Assembly: GCA_964486135.1 (NCBI GenBank)
Contig: CAZAKT010000001.1
Coordinates: 1 to 64,000 of the forward strand
Reading direction: 5' to 3'
Length of the DNA stretch: 64,000 nucleotides
DNA from: UBA4923 sp964486135
GTDB taxonomy: Bacteria; Bacillota; Clostridia; Saccharofermentanales; DTU023
The notes below the pieces were generated by a model, which searched no databases, was not told where the DNA came from, and worked only from the letters and a program-made list of their open reading frames with translations. This document shows, one piece after another, positions 25,641-33,970 of this stretch. A program made the position numbers and the translations under genes. Position 1 is the first letter of the stretch. Every line of letters begins with the position of its first letter.

Positions 25641-27175
25641 GACGAAGACTGTCGATCTACGCGCGGACCCTCCTGAAGATATCCGCGGCCATCCTGGTCA
25701 TCTTCATCGTTCTGGCGACCGTTTATGGGGCTGTATACAGTATTTCATCAGATTATCAGAGGAAGGAGGAGCTGAGGCGCAATGCCGTCGAGCTGTCCAA
25801 CCTGACGGAGGACAGGATGGATGCAGGCCATACGACCTTTACCAGTACGGACATCACCGGGCACATTGCCTTTGCGGCCCGGTCGACCGGCGCCTTTGTC
25901 TGGATCGTCAACGCCCATGGGGCCATCATCTACCATACCGGCATACCCGCCGATACCATCGCCCAGATGGAAAGAAGCGGTGAACTTCCCGGTGGAGACC
26001 CCCTCCTGCCGACCGAGGCCCGGAACTCGATCCGTGCCGTTTATTGTGAAGCGGGGAATAAGACGGGCTTTTCGTCACTCCTGACGGATTCGGCCGGCTG
26101 GCTTATCGCCAGTTCACCACTGGGCGTTCATGGAGACCTCTACACGGGTGAGGTCATCCTCTTGAAACACCAGCGGCCTGAAAGTCTGGTCTCCTTTCTG
26201 CGTGAGCATAATGTGCCCATCTCCTTCTCCCTTGCCTTCCTGCTTTCCTTGGCCATTATCATCTGGCTTTCCCGTGATATTACCCGGCCAATATCCGAGT
26301 TGGCCAAGACGGCCAATTCCGTCTACGCGGGTGACTTGTCCGCCCGGGTAACACTGAGGGGGGATAAGAGGACCCTCACCCTGGATGAGGAAGAGGCGGA
26401 AGAGGAGAAGGCTGGGGGCCATCCGCACGAGGACGATTTGACAAGACTTGTGCGCACTTTCAATACCTTGATCGCGACCTTCGAGGAGCGCGAACAGCAA
26501 CACTCCGAATTTCTGGGCAATGTATCCCACGATCTTCGAACGCCTGTGACATCGATCGGCGGCTTTGTCGAGGGTATGCGTGACGGCACCATTCCAAAGG
26601 AAAGATACGCTTATTACCTGGACATCATCAAGGATGAGACGGACAGGCTCAAGCGGCTGATCGACGATCTCTTTGAGGGCAAGGGCCTGGATGACTCAAA
26701 GGGGTTGAAGCAAGAGGTGTTCGACCTCTACGAATTGGTTTGCCAGGTCAAGCAGTCCTTCGAGCCCATGCTTTTTGAAAAAAATATTGATTTGGAGATC
26801 AACTGCGATCACCGCTTTGATGGCCCCCTTCGGGCTGTCGGGGATCGGGGCCAACTAACGCGTGTGCTGAACAATATTATCGCAAACGCGGTGAGGTATA
26901 CGCCGCAAAGGGGCCTTATCCTGGTGAGCCTGGAGGTTGGGGACCGCTTCATCAGTGTTTCGGTTGACGATAACGGTCCCGGTATTCCAGCCGAAGATCT
27001 CCCACACATCTTTGATCGTTTCTACAAGGCCGACAAATCACGCGGCGGGGAAGGTTCAGGCTTGGGGCTTTACATCGCGCGCGCCCTGATCAAGCGCCAC
27101 GGCCAGGAAATAGAGGCCGCCAGATCGACCCGGCTGGGCGGGGCCCGGATCAGCTTTACAGTGGCCCGCCCCTGA
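25637..27175 (+). CDS. Sensor histidine kinase with HAMP domain
   Basis: A 512-residue membrane kinase. TM1 is at about 12-34, an extracellular sensor region of about 150 residues follows, and TM2 is at about 190-212. HAMP follows at about 213-280 and is interrupted by an acidic stretch with E-E-E-A-E-E-E-K. The H-box has H298 in V-S-H-D-L-R-T-P. The ATPase domain has N-N-I-I-A-N-A (N box), D-D-N-G-P-G-I (G1), F-D-R-F-Y-K (F box) and G-S-G-L-G-L-Y (G2). GTG 25637 overlaps the regulator stop. It resembles ResE/WalK/PhoR-type kinases, but the signal cannot be inferred. Confidence 0.9.
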   Translation: MRRRLSIYARTLLKISAAILVIFIVLATVYGAVYSISSDYQRKEELRRNAVELSNLTEDRMDAGHTTFTSTDITGHIAFAARSTGAFVWIVNAHGAIIYHTGIPADTIAQMERSGELPGGDPLLPTEARNSIRAVYCEAGNKTGFSSLLTDSAGWLIASSPLGVHGDLYTGEVILLKHQRPESLVSFLREHNVPISFSLAFLLSLAIIIWLSRDITRPISELAKTANSVYAGDLSARVTLRGDKRTLTLDEEEAEEEKAGGHPHEDDLTRLVRTFNTLIATFEEREQQHSEFLGNVSHDLRTPVTSIGGFVEGMRDGTIPKERYAYYLDIIKDETDRLKRLIDDLFEGKGLDDSKGLKQEVFDLYELVCQVKQSFEPMLFEKNIDLEINCDHRFDGPLRAVGDRGQLTRVLNNIIANAVRYTPQRGLILVSLEVGDRFISVSVDDNGPGIPAEDLPHIFDRFYKADKSRGGEGSGLGLYIARALIKRHGQEIEAARSTRLGGARISFTVARP

Positions 27176-27263
27176 CCCGCCCCTTTGCAGGGCTCTGTTA
27201 ACAGAATGGCTATAAATAATCGCTAGACTACATAAAAATCCTAAAGTGGGGAGGAGCAATAAC

Positions 27264-28478
27264 ATGGGGAAGGACAGGAGAGGATTAATCATTCTGATCG
27301 CCGTATTCCTGCTTGCGGCCCTGCTGATCCCCCTATCCTGTCCCGGCCGGGGTTCGGAGGAAACCGAGCCGTCCACCGAGAGCACGACCTCCAGCTCAAC
27401 GCCGAAGCTGACGACCTCTACAAGGACCTTGACCACGACGCCCCCCTCGACAAGGAGCTCGGAACCGGTTACTGAACCAGACCCGGTCGACCAGGATCCC
27501 AAATCCTCCCCGGAGGAAATCTTCGAGGCTGTCGCTCCCTCGGTGGTCTCCGTCCATGTGACCATTCCGGCATCCTCACTCTATTCGAAGCGGGAGGAAT
27601 TCTTCTCCGGCCTGATCATCGATGAATCAGGTATCATCGTCACCTGCTACAGCTTGCTTGAACGCGCGCTTGATTATAAGGGGAGCCTGCTGGCGGATGC
27701 CTCGATCCGGATTTATACCCGCGGGTCAAATGAGGTGTTTTCAGCCTCACTCCTGGGCTTCCACTCCCTGGCGGACCTGGCCCTCCTCAAGATAAAGGAG
27801 GGGGACGGAGAGGAATTCCCCGCCCTTCCCCTGGCCAAGGCCCCCGATCTCGCTATCGGGAGTCAGGTCTACGCTGTCGGTTATCCACCTTCCATGGTCA
27901 GGGAGGGTGGATTCTCCATGGGCCACATCACCTCACTTTACCGGACATCCTTTGAGGAGGACGGTTCCCCCGTCGGCTTGATTGAAACAAGTATCGCGAC
28001 CTTGTCGATCTACGCCGGCAGCCCCCTGGTCAACCCTGACGGCCAGGTGGTCGCCCTGGCCAGTGGTTATCTGAAGCGGATCTACTCGCAAAACCAGGGT
28101 TACGCCGTTCCCTCCCCTGTTGTGGCCGATGTGGTCGAGAGAATACTGGCCGCGCCTGACCAGTCGCCGGATATAAAGGCTGAGTTGGGTATTACGGTTC
28201 TGGGCGATGAGGACGCGGAGGAACTACGTGAAAGATTCGGCTATCCGGCGGGGCTCTATATAAATTACGTCAAGCCGGAAAGCGCCGCCTATACAGCGGG
28301 TCTGGATACGGATGATATCCTCCTTAGCATAAACGGGGAAGCCATGGAGGTGACAAGAGATTTCCTCACTTTCATGGACGGCCAAGTGGTAGGGACCCTG
28401 GTTGAAATGACCCTGTTCAGGCCATCAGATGGGAGGACCCTGATTAAAAGTTGCTATCTTCTTGAGGCTTCGCCGTGA
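27264..28478 (+). CDS. HtrA-like membrane-anchored protein with degenerate protease domain and PDZ
   Basis: A 404-residue protein with an N-terminal hydrophobic segment (about 7-26), a Ser/Thr/Pro-rich spacer (about 30-85), a trypsin-fold domain like HtrA/DegP (about 92-290) and a C-terminal PDZ-like domain (about 300-400). Aligned by its flanking motifs, the catalytic His of the T-N-x-H-V motif is Ser130 (in I-V-T-C-Y-S-L-L). The Asp is kept as D171 (A-D-L-A-L-L). The nucleophile Ser of G-N-S-G-G is Ala251 (Y-A-G-S-P-L-V-N). It should be proteolytically inactive and may act as a binding or sensing partner. The start ATG 27264 follows GGGGAGGAG. It is 88 nt after the kinase gene and overlaps nth by 4 nt. 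Confidence 0.8.
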   Translation: MGKDRRGLIILIAVFLLAALLIPLSCPGRGSEETEPSTESTTSSSTPKLTTSTRTLTTTPPSTRSSEPVTEPDPVDQDPKSSPEEIFEAVAPSVVSVHVTIPASSLYSKREEFFSGLIIDESGIIVTCYSLLERALDYKGSLLADASIRIYTRGSNEVFSASLLGFHSLADLALLKIKEGDGEEFPALPLAKAPDLAIGSQVYAVGYPPSMVREGGFSMGHITSLYRTSFEEDGSPVGLIETSIATLSIYAGSPLVNPDGQVVALASGYLKRIYSQNQGYAVPSPVVADVVERILAAPDQSPDIKAELGITVLGDEDAEELRERFGYPAGLYINYVKPESAAYTAGLDTDDILLSINGEAMEVTRDFLTFMDGQVVGTLVEMTLFRPSDGRTLIKSCYLLEASP

Positions 28479-29149
28479 GCCGGCTTTCAAAGGTCGGACG
28501 GGCCCGCGACATTGCGGACCTTTTGTTGGCGCGCTATCCCGAGGCCAGTTGCACCCTCTCGCACCGATCCCCCTGGGAGCTGCTTGTGGGTGCCATCCTG
28601 GCCTCCCAATGTACGGACGAGCGTGTAAACAGGATTACACCTGCCCTCTTTACCCGTTATCCCGATGCGGAGGCCATGGCCGGGGCCGAACTGGGAGAGC
28701 TTGAGGGGCTGATCCGGAGCTGTGGTCTTTTCCGGTCGAAGGCGCGGGCCCTGATCGGAAGCGCCCAGGCGATCCTGGACCAGCACGGGGGGCGGGTGCC
28801 TTCTTCAGCCCCCGCCCTGATGGAACTGCCCGGTGTCGGCCGCAAGATTGCCAATCTGCTTATGGGCGACGCCTTCGGGGCCCAGGCGGTTGTTGTCGAC
28901 ACACATTGCGCCAGGATAAGCCATCTGATCGGCTTCACTGACAGCGATAAACCACTAAGGATCGAGCGGGACCTGATGGATCAACTGCCGGAGGACTTGT
29001 GGACCCTATGGGGCCACCTTATGGTCGCCCACGGACGGGTACTCTGCCGGGCCCGCTGCCGGGACTGCCTTGCCTGTCCCATCCGCCAACTTTGCCGCTA
29101 TGGAGCGGCCGTCGATCCTGCTTCCGGAAAAGAGGGCGATTGTGTCTGA
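28475..29149 (+). CDS. nth: Endonuclease III (DNA glycosylase/AP lyase)
   Basis: A 224-residue base-excision repair enzyme acting on oxidised pyrimidines. The HhH motif L-P-G-V-G-R-K contains the catalytic Lys. V-D-T-H-C-A-R contains the catalytic Asp. The C-terminal cluster C-x6-C-x2-C-x5-C (C-R-A-R-C-R-D-C-L-A-C-P) binds a 4Fe-4S. The start overlaps the HtrA-like gene (GTGA), and the 3' end overlaps recG. Confidence 0.94.
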   Translation: MSRLSKVGRARDIADLLLARYPEASCTLSHRSPWELLVGAILASQCTDERVNRITPALFTRYPDAEAMAGAELGELEGLIRSCGLFRSKARALIGSAQAILDQHGGRVPSSAPALMELPGVGRKIANLLMGDAFGAQAVVVDTHCARISHLIGFTDSDKPLRIERDLMDQLPEDLWTLWGHLMVAHGRVLCRARCRDCLACPIRQLCRYGAAVDPASGKEGDCV

Positions 29150-31223
29150 GCCGGGAAGGGAGGACTGGCTGGGTCAGAGGCCAGGGGTTCTTCCCGGTAT
29201 TTCGGACAAGAGGGAGCGGCTTTTTTCCAAGCTGGGCATCGAAAGCATAGGTGAACTCCTTTGGCACCTGCCCCGATCCTACGAAAATTGGCAGGATCGC
29301 CTGTCCGTCAGCTCATTGCGAAGCGGGGAGATCGCTGTATTCGAAGCGGTAGTCGAGAATGTCCCTTCCCTCTCCAGGCGGGGGAAATTGACCTACACGC
29401 GTGCCCGGCTTGCCGATGACAGCGGATCAATCCAGGCGGTCTGGTTCAACCAGCCCTGGGTCGCCAACCAGATCCGGAGGGGGGAAGCCTATATCTTTCG
29501 GGGCAGGATTGAGAGCGGCCGGGGCCGGTCTGTCGTCAATCCGGAATTTCGTCCGGCGGACCAGGCTGCCAACCTGCCCCCCCTCCTGCCGGTTTATCCC
29601 CTGACGGCAGGCCTCTTCCAGTCCAATATCAGGCAGGCAGTCTCGGCTGCCCTGAAGAAGCCGGGCCTCCACTTTGAAGAGACCTTGCCGGCCGCCATCC
29701 GCCGGGAGGGGAAGTTGGCCACGGCCGATTTTTCCATCCGGCGCATTCATTTCCCCGCTGACCTCCATGAGGTGGACTTGGCCCGGCGACGCCTGGCCTT
29801 TGAGGAACTCTTTTTAGTCCTGGCGGGGCTTCGCGCCCTGAAAGCTGGCCGGCAGAAGGTAAAGGGACCGGCCATGAGGGTGGAAAAAGAGACAGGAGAA
29901 AAGCTGGACCAGCTGCTTGTCGGACTGCCTTACGATTTGACCCCCTCCCAGCGATCGACTGTGGAAGCCATCCTGGATGACTACCGCAGGCAGAAACCGG
30001 CCAACCGCCTCATACAAGGTGATGTCGGTTCGGGCAAGACGGTCGTGGCCGCCGCCGCCATGGCTGTGGCCTGCTGGGAGGGCTATCAGTCGGTGCTCCT
30101 GGCGCCGACAACGATTCTGGCGGACCAGCATGCCCGGACAGTCGCGGACCTGCTGGAGGGGAGCGGCCTTGAGATCGCCTTGCTCACGGGGGCCGTGCCC
30201 CCCTCCAAACGACGGCTTTTGCTCCAGGGATTGGCCGACGGGACCATCGACATCCTGATCGGGACCCACGCCATACTTGAGCAGGATGTCGTCTTCTCGA
30301 AACTGGCTTGCTGTGTGACGGATGAGCAGCATCGCTTCGGTGTCAGGCAGCGTCTTAGCTTGACGGGGAGGGGGGATCTGCATCCCCACGTTTTGGTTAT
30401 GTCGGCCACCCCCATTCCCAGGACCCTGGCCATGATTCTGTACGGGGACCTTGACATATCGGAGATAAGGGATATGCCTCAAGGCCGCCTGCCCGTCAAG
30501 ACCTATACAGCGACTGAAAAGGACAGGCCGCGCATCGATCGCATGATCAGGGGAGAGGTGGAAAAGGGGGGGAAGGTTTATGTGGTCTGTCCCACCATTG
30601 AGGAGGCCGAGGGGCTGGATCTTCAATCGGCGGAGGCCATCTACGAAAGACTGTCAGGACAGGTCTTCAGTGACAGGCGGGTCGCTCTCCTGCACGGTCG
30701 CCTGAAAGCGAAGGAAAAGGCCGAGGTCATGGCTGCCTTTGGCCGCGGGGAAATCGATATCCTGGTGTCGACAACCGTCATTGAGGTCGGGATAGACCAA
30801 CCGGAGGCAACCCTGCTCCTGGTCGAGAACGCGGAACGGTTTGGTCTGTCACAGCTCCATCAATTGCGGGGTCGGGTCGGCCGGTCACAGCTTCAATCCT
30901 ACTGTGTCCTGGTAAGCGACAGCGAGGATCCCCTGATCAAGCGGCGGCTGAGGGCGCTTTGCAAAAACCACAGCGGTTTTGCCATTGCGGAGGAGGACCT
31001 GAAACTGAGGGGGCCGGGTGACTTGTTCGGTATGCAACAACATGGTCTTCCCGACTTCAAGATCGCGAATCTCTATGAGGATAGCCAACTCCTGAAGGAA
31101 GCAGCCGCCGCCTCCGAAAGCATTTTCAGGGATGATCCCGATCTGAAGAAGCCGGAAAACAGCAGGATCCTGGAAGCCTTCCGGTCGCGCTACGGTGATC
31201 GCCTGTCACGACCAGGCTTATAA
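29142..31223 (+). CDS. recG: ATP-dependent DNA helicase RecG
   Basis: A 693-residue superfamily 2 helicase that remodels stalled replication forks and Holliday junctions. The N-terminal wedge/OB part precedes the motor. Walker A is G-D-V-G-S-G-K-T, the Walker B region is D-E-Q-H-R-F-G, and motif III is M-S-A-T-P-I-P-R-T. The late helicase motifs include S-T-T-V-I-E-V-G-I-D and Q-L-R-G-R-V-G-R. I prefer GTG 29142, which overlaps the nth stop and follows AAGAGGG. ATG 29100 within nth is possible. The length fits the family. Confidence 0.93.
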   Translation: MSEPGREDWLGQRPGVLPGISDKRERLFSKLGIESIGELLWHLPRSYENWQDRLSVSSLRSGEIAVFEAVVENVPSLSRRGKLTYTRARLADDSGSIQAVWFNQPWVANQIRRGEAYIFRGRIESGRGRSVVNPEFRPADQAANLPPLLPVYPLTAGLFQSNIRQAVSAALKKPGLHFEETLPAAIRREGKLATADFSIRRIHFPADLHEVDLARRRLAFEELFLVLAGLRALKAGRQKVKGPAMRVEKETGEKLDQLLVGLPYDLTPSQRSTVEAILDDYRRQKPANRLIQGDVGSGKTVVAAAAMAVACWEGYQSVLLAPTTILADQHARTVADLLEGSGLEIALLTGAVPPSKRRLLLQGLADGTIDILIGTHAILEQDVVFSKLACCVTDEQHRFGVRQRLSLTGRGDLHPHVLVMSATPIPRTLAMILYGDLDISEIRDMPQGRLPVKTYTATEKDRPRIDRMIRGEVEKGGKVYVVCPTIEEAEGLDLQSAEAIYERLSGQVFSDRRVALLHGRLKAKEKAEVMAAFGRGEIDILVSTTVIEVGIDQPEATLLLVENAERFGLSQLHQLRGRVGRSQLQSYCVLVSDSEDPLIKRRLRALCKNHSGFAIAEEDLKLRGPGDLFGMQQHGLPDFKIANLYEDSQLLKEAAAASESIFRDDPDLKKPENSRILEAFRSRYGDRLSRPGL

Positions 31224-31233
31224 GGGGGAACTT

Positions 31234-31836
31234 GTGCCCAGGATCATCACAGGGAAAGCCAAGGGGACAAAACTTGTCACCCCCGCGGGATCAGCCTGCC
31301 GGCCGACTTCAGGCCGGACAAAGGAGGCGCTTTTCTCCCTCCTGGGGAGCCGGGTCGAAGGCGCCCGCCTCCTGGATCTCTTTGCCGGTTCTGGCCAGAT
31401 CGCCTTGGAGGCCCTCTCGCGCGGTGCCGCTGAGGCCGTCTTGATTGAGAGGGACCGGCTGGCGCTCAAGGCAATTAAGACCAACATCCAAAAGACCGGT
31501 TTAAGCAAGGGAGCCCGCTTGCTGGCGGGTGATTACAGGGGTCGGCTCAAGCAGCTGAAAAGGGCCGGTGAGAGCTTTGACATCATCTATGTCGACCCAC
31601 CCTGGCGCAGGTCGGCCGGTATCTGGAAGGCAATGGAAGACTTGCTCCTTCCCCTCCTCCTGCCTGACGGGATGATCATTCTGGAGTCTGACAAGACTGA
31701 TGGGCTGGAAGGCTTGCCAGACACGGCGCTGACACTTGTCCGCAGTTGTCAGTACGGTAGCGGCGTGCTATCCTTTTACCAGTTTAAAGCCGGATTCAGC
31801 GGGAAGGAACCGCCCAGGGACAGGATTATAGAATGA
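31234..31836 (+). CDS. rsmD: 16S rRNA m2G966 methyltransferase RsmD
   Basis: A 200-residue methyltransferase for G966 of 16S rRNA. It opens P-R-I-I-T-G-x-A-K-G. R-P-T-S-G-R-T-K-E-A-L-F and D-L-F-A-G-S-G-Q-I-A-L-E-A-L-S-R-G-A form the SAM fold. Y-V-D-P-P-W replaces the more common D-P-P-Y catalytic motif. GTG 31234 follows AAGGGGGAA. The frame continues upstream into recG. The stop overlaps coaD by 4 nt, the usual pairing. Confidence 0.92.
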   Translation: MPRIITGKAKGTKLVTPAGSACRPTSGRTKEALFSLLGSRVEGARLLDLFAGSGQIALEALSRGAAEAVLIERDRLALKAIKTNIQKTGLSKGARLLAGDYRGRLKQLKRAGESFDIIYVDPPWRRSAGIWKAMEDLLLPLLLPDGMIILESDKTDGLEGLPDTALTLVRSCQYGSGVLSFYQFKAGFSGKEPPRDRIIE

Positions 31837-32366
31837 CCAGGAATTTTGATCTCAAGGGGAGAAACCCTATGGTATTTCCGGGGACTTTCGACCCCTTTAC
31901 GGCGGGTCACCTCAGTATTGTGCGGCGGGCGGCAGGCCTATGTGATGAACTGGTGGTGGCCGTTTTTGACAACTACAGCAAGAGGCCGGTTATGAAGCGG
32001 GAAGACAGGGTCTGCCTGATAAGGAAAGCCTTGGCGGATCTTCCCCTTGTAACCGTCGTCGCTTTCGACGGACTTCTGGTCGAATTTTGCCGGGAAAACA
32101 ATATCGGGACCGTTATCCGCGGTATCCGGGATCCCTCCCAATTCGAGGAGGAACAGACCATGGCTGAAATCAACCGTCGGATTGGCCAGGGGATCGAGAC
32201 CCTTTTTCTGCCGGCCTGGTCCGAACTGAGGCATGTGTCATCGTCGGCTGTTCGTGAGATTGCCAAGCTGGGGGGAGACATCACTGGATTTGTTCCCGGG
32301 CTGATTGAAGAGGATATCGTGAAATCCTATGCAGGAGAATCACGGGGAGGTGAGACCAATGAATGA
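31833..32366 (+). CDS. coaD: Phosphopantetheine adenylyltransferase
   Basis: A 177-residue enzyme of coenzyme A synthesis that joins 4'-phosphopantetheine and ATP to give dephospho-CoA. The nucleotidyltransferase motif is G-T-F-D-P-F-T-A-G-H. R-G-I-R-D binds the phosphates. S-S-S-A-V-R-E-I-A-K-L-G-G-D-I near the end is the second signature. An N-terminal extension of about 12 residues precedes the first strand; an internal ATG at 31869 would remove it and matches usual family length better. It overlaps rsmD by 4 nt. Confidence 0.92.
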   Translation: MTRNFDLKGRNPMVFPGTFDPFTAGHLSIVRRAAGLCDELVVAVFDNYSKRPVMKREDRVCLIRKALADLPLVTVVAFDGLLVEFCRENNIGTVIRGIRDPSQFEEEQTMAEINRRIGQGIETLFLPAWSELRHVSSSAVREIAKLGGDITGFVPGLIEEDIVKSYAGESRGGETNE

Positions 32367-32883
32367 CTATCAGGGCAGGCGTTCCAATGAGAGGGAAGAG
32401 CCGCGCAGACCGGCCCGGCCGCGTGATGACAGGAGCGTGGAGACCTTGCTCGACCGCCTGGAGGCTGAATTGATGGACGCGAAGAATCTTCCCTTCTCGG
32501 ACAAGTGTGTGGTCGAGAGAGAGGAGATGCTCTTCCTGGTCAGGATGATCCGTGAGGGCCTGCCCGAGGAATTTGAGCGGGCCAAATGGGTACTCCAGCA
32601 AAATCGCCAATTGATCAGTCAGGCGAGGCGGGAGGCGGACACGATAATGCGGGACGCCGAAGCGCAGATGGCCCGTATGATCGATGAGCACGAAGTGACC
32701 CAGCAGGCGCTTAACAACGCATCCGTCATGATCGACGACGCGACCCGTCAAGGCTCTGAAATCAGGGCCGCTGCCATTGATTACGCTCACGAGATGATGA
32801 CCAATCTGGAGAATCATCTGACAGATATCCTGGTCAACATCACAAGAAACAAGAAGAGCCTGGGAGATTCCGATGGCGTCTGA
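32359..32883 (+). CDS. Coiled-coil protein of the coaD-linked Clostridia family
   Basis: A 174-residue, highly charged helical protein. After a basic disordered start (1-28) comes L-L-D-R-L-E-A-E-L and an F-S-D-K-x-x-V-x-R-E-E segment. A long amphipathic helix follows, with repeated A-R-R-E-A-D-x-I and I-D-E-H-E-V-T. The pattern matches a family found next to coaD in many Clostridia. That family is often loosely labelled ATPase, though no nucleotide-binding motif is visible, and it is reminiscent of DivIVA or the ATP synthase b subunit. ATG 32359 follows GGGGAGGTG and overlaps the coaD end. Function unknown. Confidence 0.7.
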   Translation: MNDYQGRRSNEREEPRRPARPRDDRSVETLLDRLEAELMDAKNLPFSDKCVVEREEMLFLVRMIREGLPEEFERAKWVLQQNRQLISQARREADTIMRDAEAQMARMIDEHEVTQQALNNASVMIDDATRQGSEIRAAAIDYAHEMMTNLENHLTDILVNITRNKKSLGDSDGV

Positions 32884-33967
32884 ACTTAATATTGTCGTTC
32901 TGTTCGGTGGGAAATCGGGAGAACATGATGTCTCGCGGTCTTCGGCCGCCTATATCATCGAAACACTGGGCCAGTGCCCGGAATACAGGATCCTGCCCGT
33001 CGGCATTACCAGAGAGGGCAGCTGGTACGCCTACGGGGGTCCCGTCTCCGCCATGCGGGAGGGTAACTGGCTGGAAGAAGGCCCGGTAAGTCCCGCCACC
33101 CTCCTGCCCGACACGGGCAGGCATTTTCTCTTTACCAGGCGGCAGGGGCAGACGGTAAGCCATTCCGTTGATTGCGTCTTCCCCGTCCTTCATGGAAGAT
33201 ATGGAGAGGATGGCACCATCCAAGGGATGTTGGAAATGGCTGGCATTCCTTTTGTCGGCTGCGGAATGACTTCCTGCGCCCTGGCCATGGACAAGGTCTT
33301 CGCCAATACCATCTTCGACTATAAAGGAATTCCGCACACGCCCTGGCAGTCCCTGGACCGCGATTCCTGGCTCAAGGACGGCTCACGGATCCTCCCTGAC
33401 CTGGTCAAGGGCTTCACCTATCCCTTATTTGTCAAGCCGGCCCGGGCGGGTTCCTCACTGGGGATCAGCCGGGTACTCGAGCAGCAGGATCTGCCGGCTG
33501 CCATTGACCGGGCCCTGGTCCATGACCGGAAGGTAATCATTGAAGAGGCGGTCCGGGGCAGAGAGCTGGAGATTGCCGCCCTTGGCGGCTATGGGGAACC
33601 GGTTCTCTCCCCTATAGGCGAGATCATTCCCGACCGTGATTTCTATGATTATGATTCCAAGTATGAGGAGCATTCGGCTTCACAGTTGATCATACCGGCG
33701 GAACTGACGGATGGGGAGGAGGCTGCCTTGCGAAAAATCGCGGTGGATGCCTGGGGGGCGCTTGAATGCTATGGCCTGGCCCGGATTGATTTCTTCCTCT
33801 CGGAGGATGGCCGGATTCTCTTGAATGAGATTAATACCATGCCGGGATTTGTCAGTATCAGTATGTATCCGAGACTCTTCCGCGCCGCCGGTTATGGCGA
33901 CGCGCAACTCTTGAGGGAATTAATCAACCTGGCCCTGGCGCGGGGATGGAATGGGGATATGAGGTAA
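32873..33967 (+). CDS. ddl: D-alanine--D-alanine ligase
   Basis: A 364-residue ATP-grasp ligase that makes the D-Ala-D-Ala used by MurF. F-G-G-K-S-G-E-H-D-V-S is the N-terminal signature. V-K-P-A-R-A-G-S-S-L-G-I lies in the ATP-grasp fold, F-Y-D-Y-D-S-K-Y is the omega loop and L-N-E-I-N-T-M-P-G-F is the metal site. The Tyr in the omega loop fits D-Ala rather than D-lactate specificity. The gene sits away from the mur cluster, between two coiled-coil genes, and overlaps the preceding one by 11 nt. Confidence 0.93.
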   Translation: MASELNIVVLFGGKSGEHDVSRSSAAYIIETLGQCPEYRILPVGITREGSWYAYGGPVSAMREGNWLEEGPVSPATLLPDTGRHFLFTRRQGQTVSHSVDCVFPVLHGRYGEDGTIQGMLEMAGIPFVGCGMTSCALAMDKVFANTIFDYKGIPHTPWQSLDRDSWLKDGSRILPDLVKGFTYPLFVKPARAGSSLGISRVLEQQDLPAAIDRALVHDRKVIIEEAVRGRELEIAALGGYGEPVLSPIGEIIPDRDFYDYDSKYEEHSASQLIIPAELTDGEEAALRKIAVDAWGALECYGLARIDFFLSEDGRILLNEINTMPGFVSISMYPRLFRAAGYGDAQLLRELINLALARGWNGDMR

Positions 33968-33970
33968 AAA

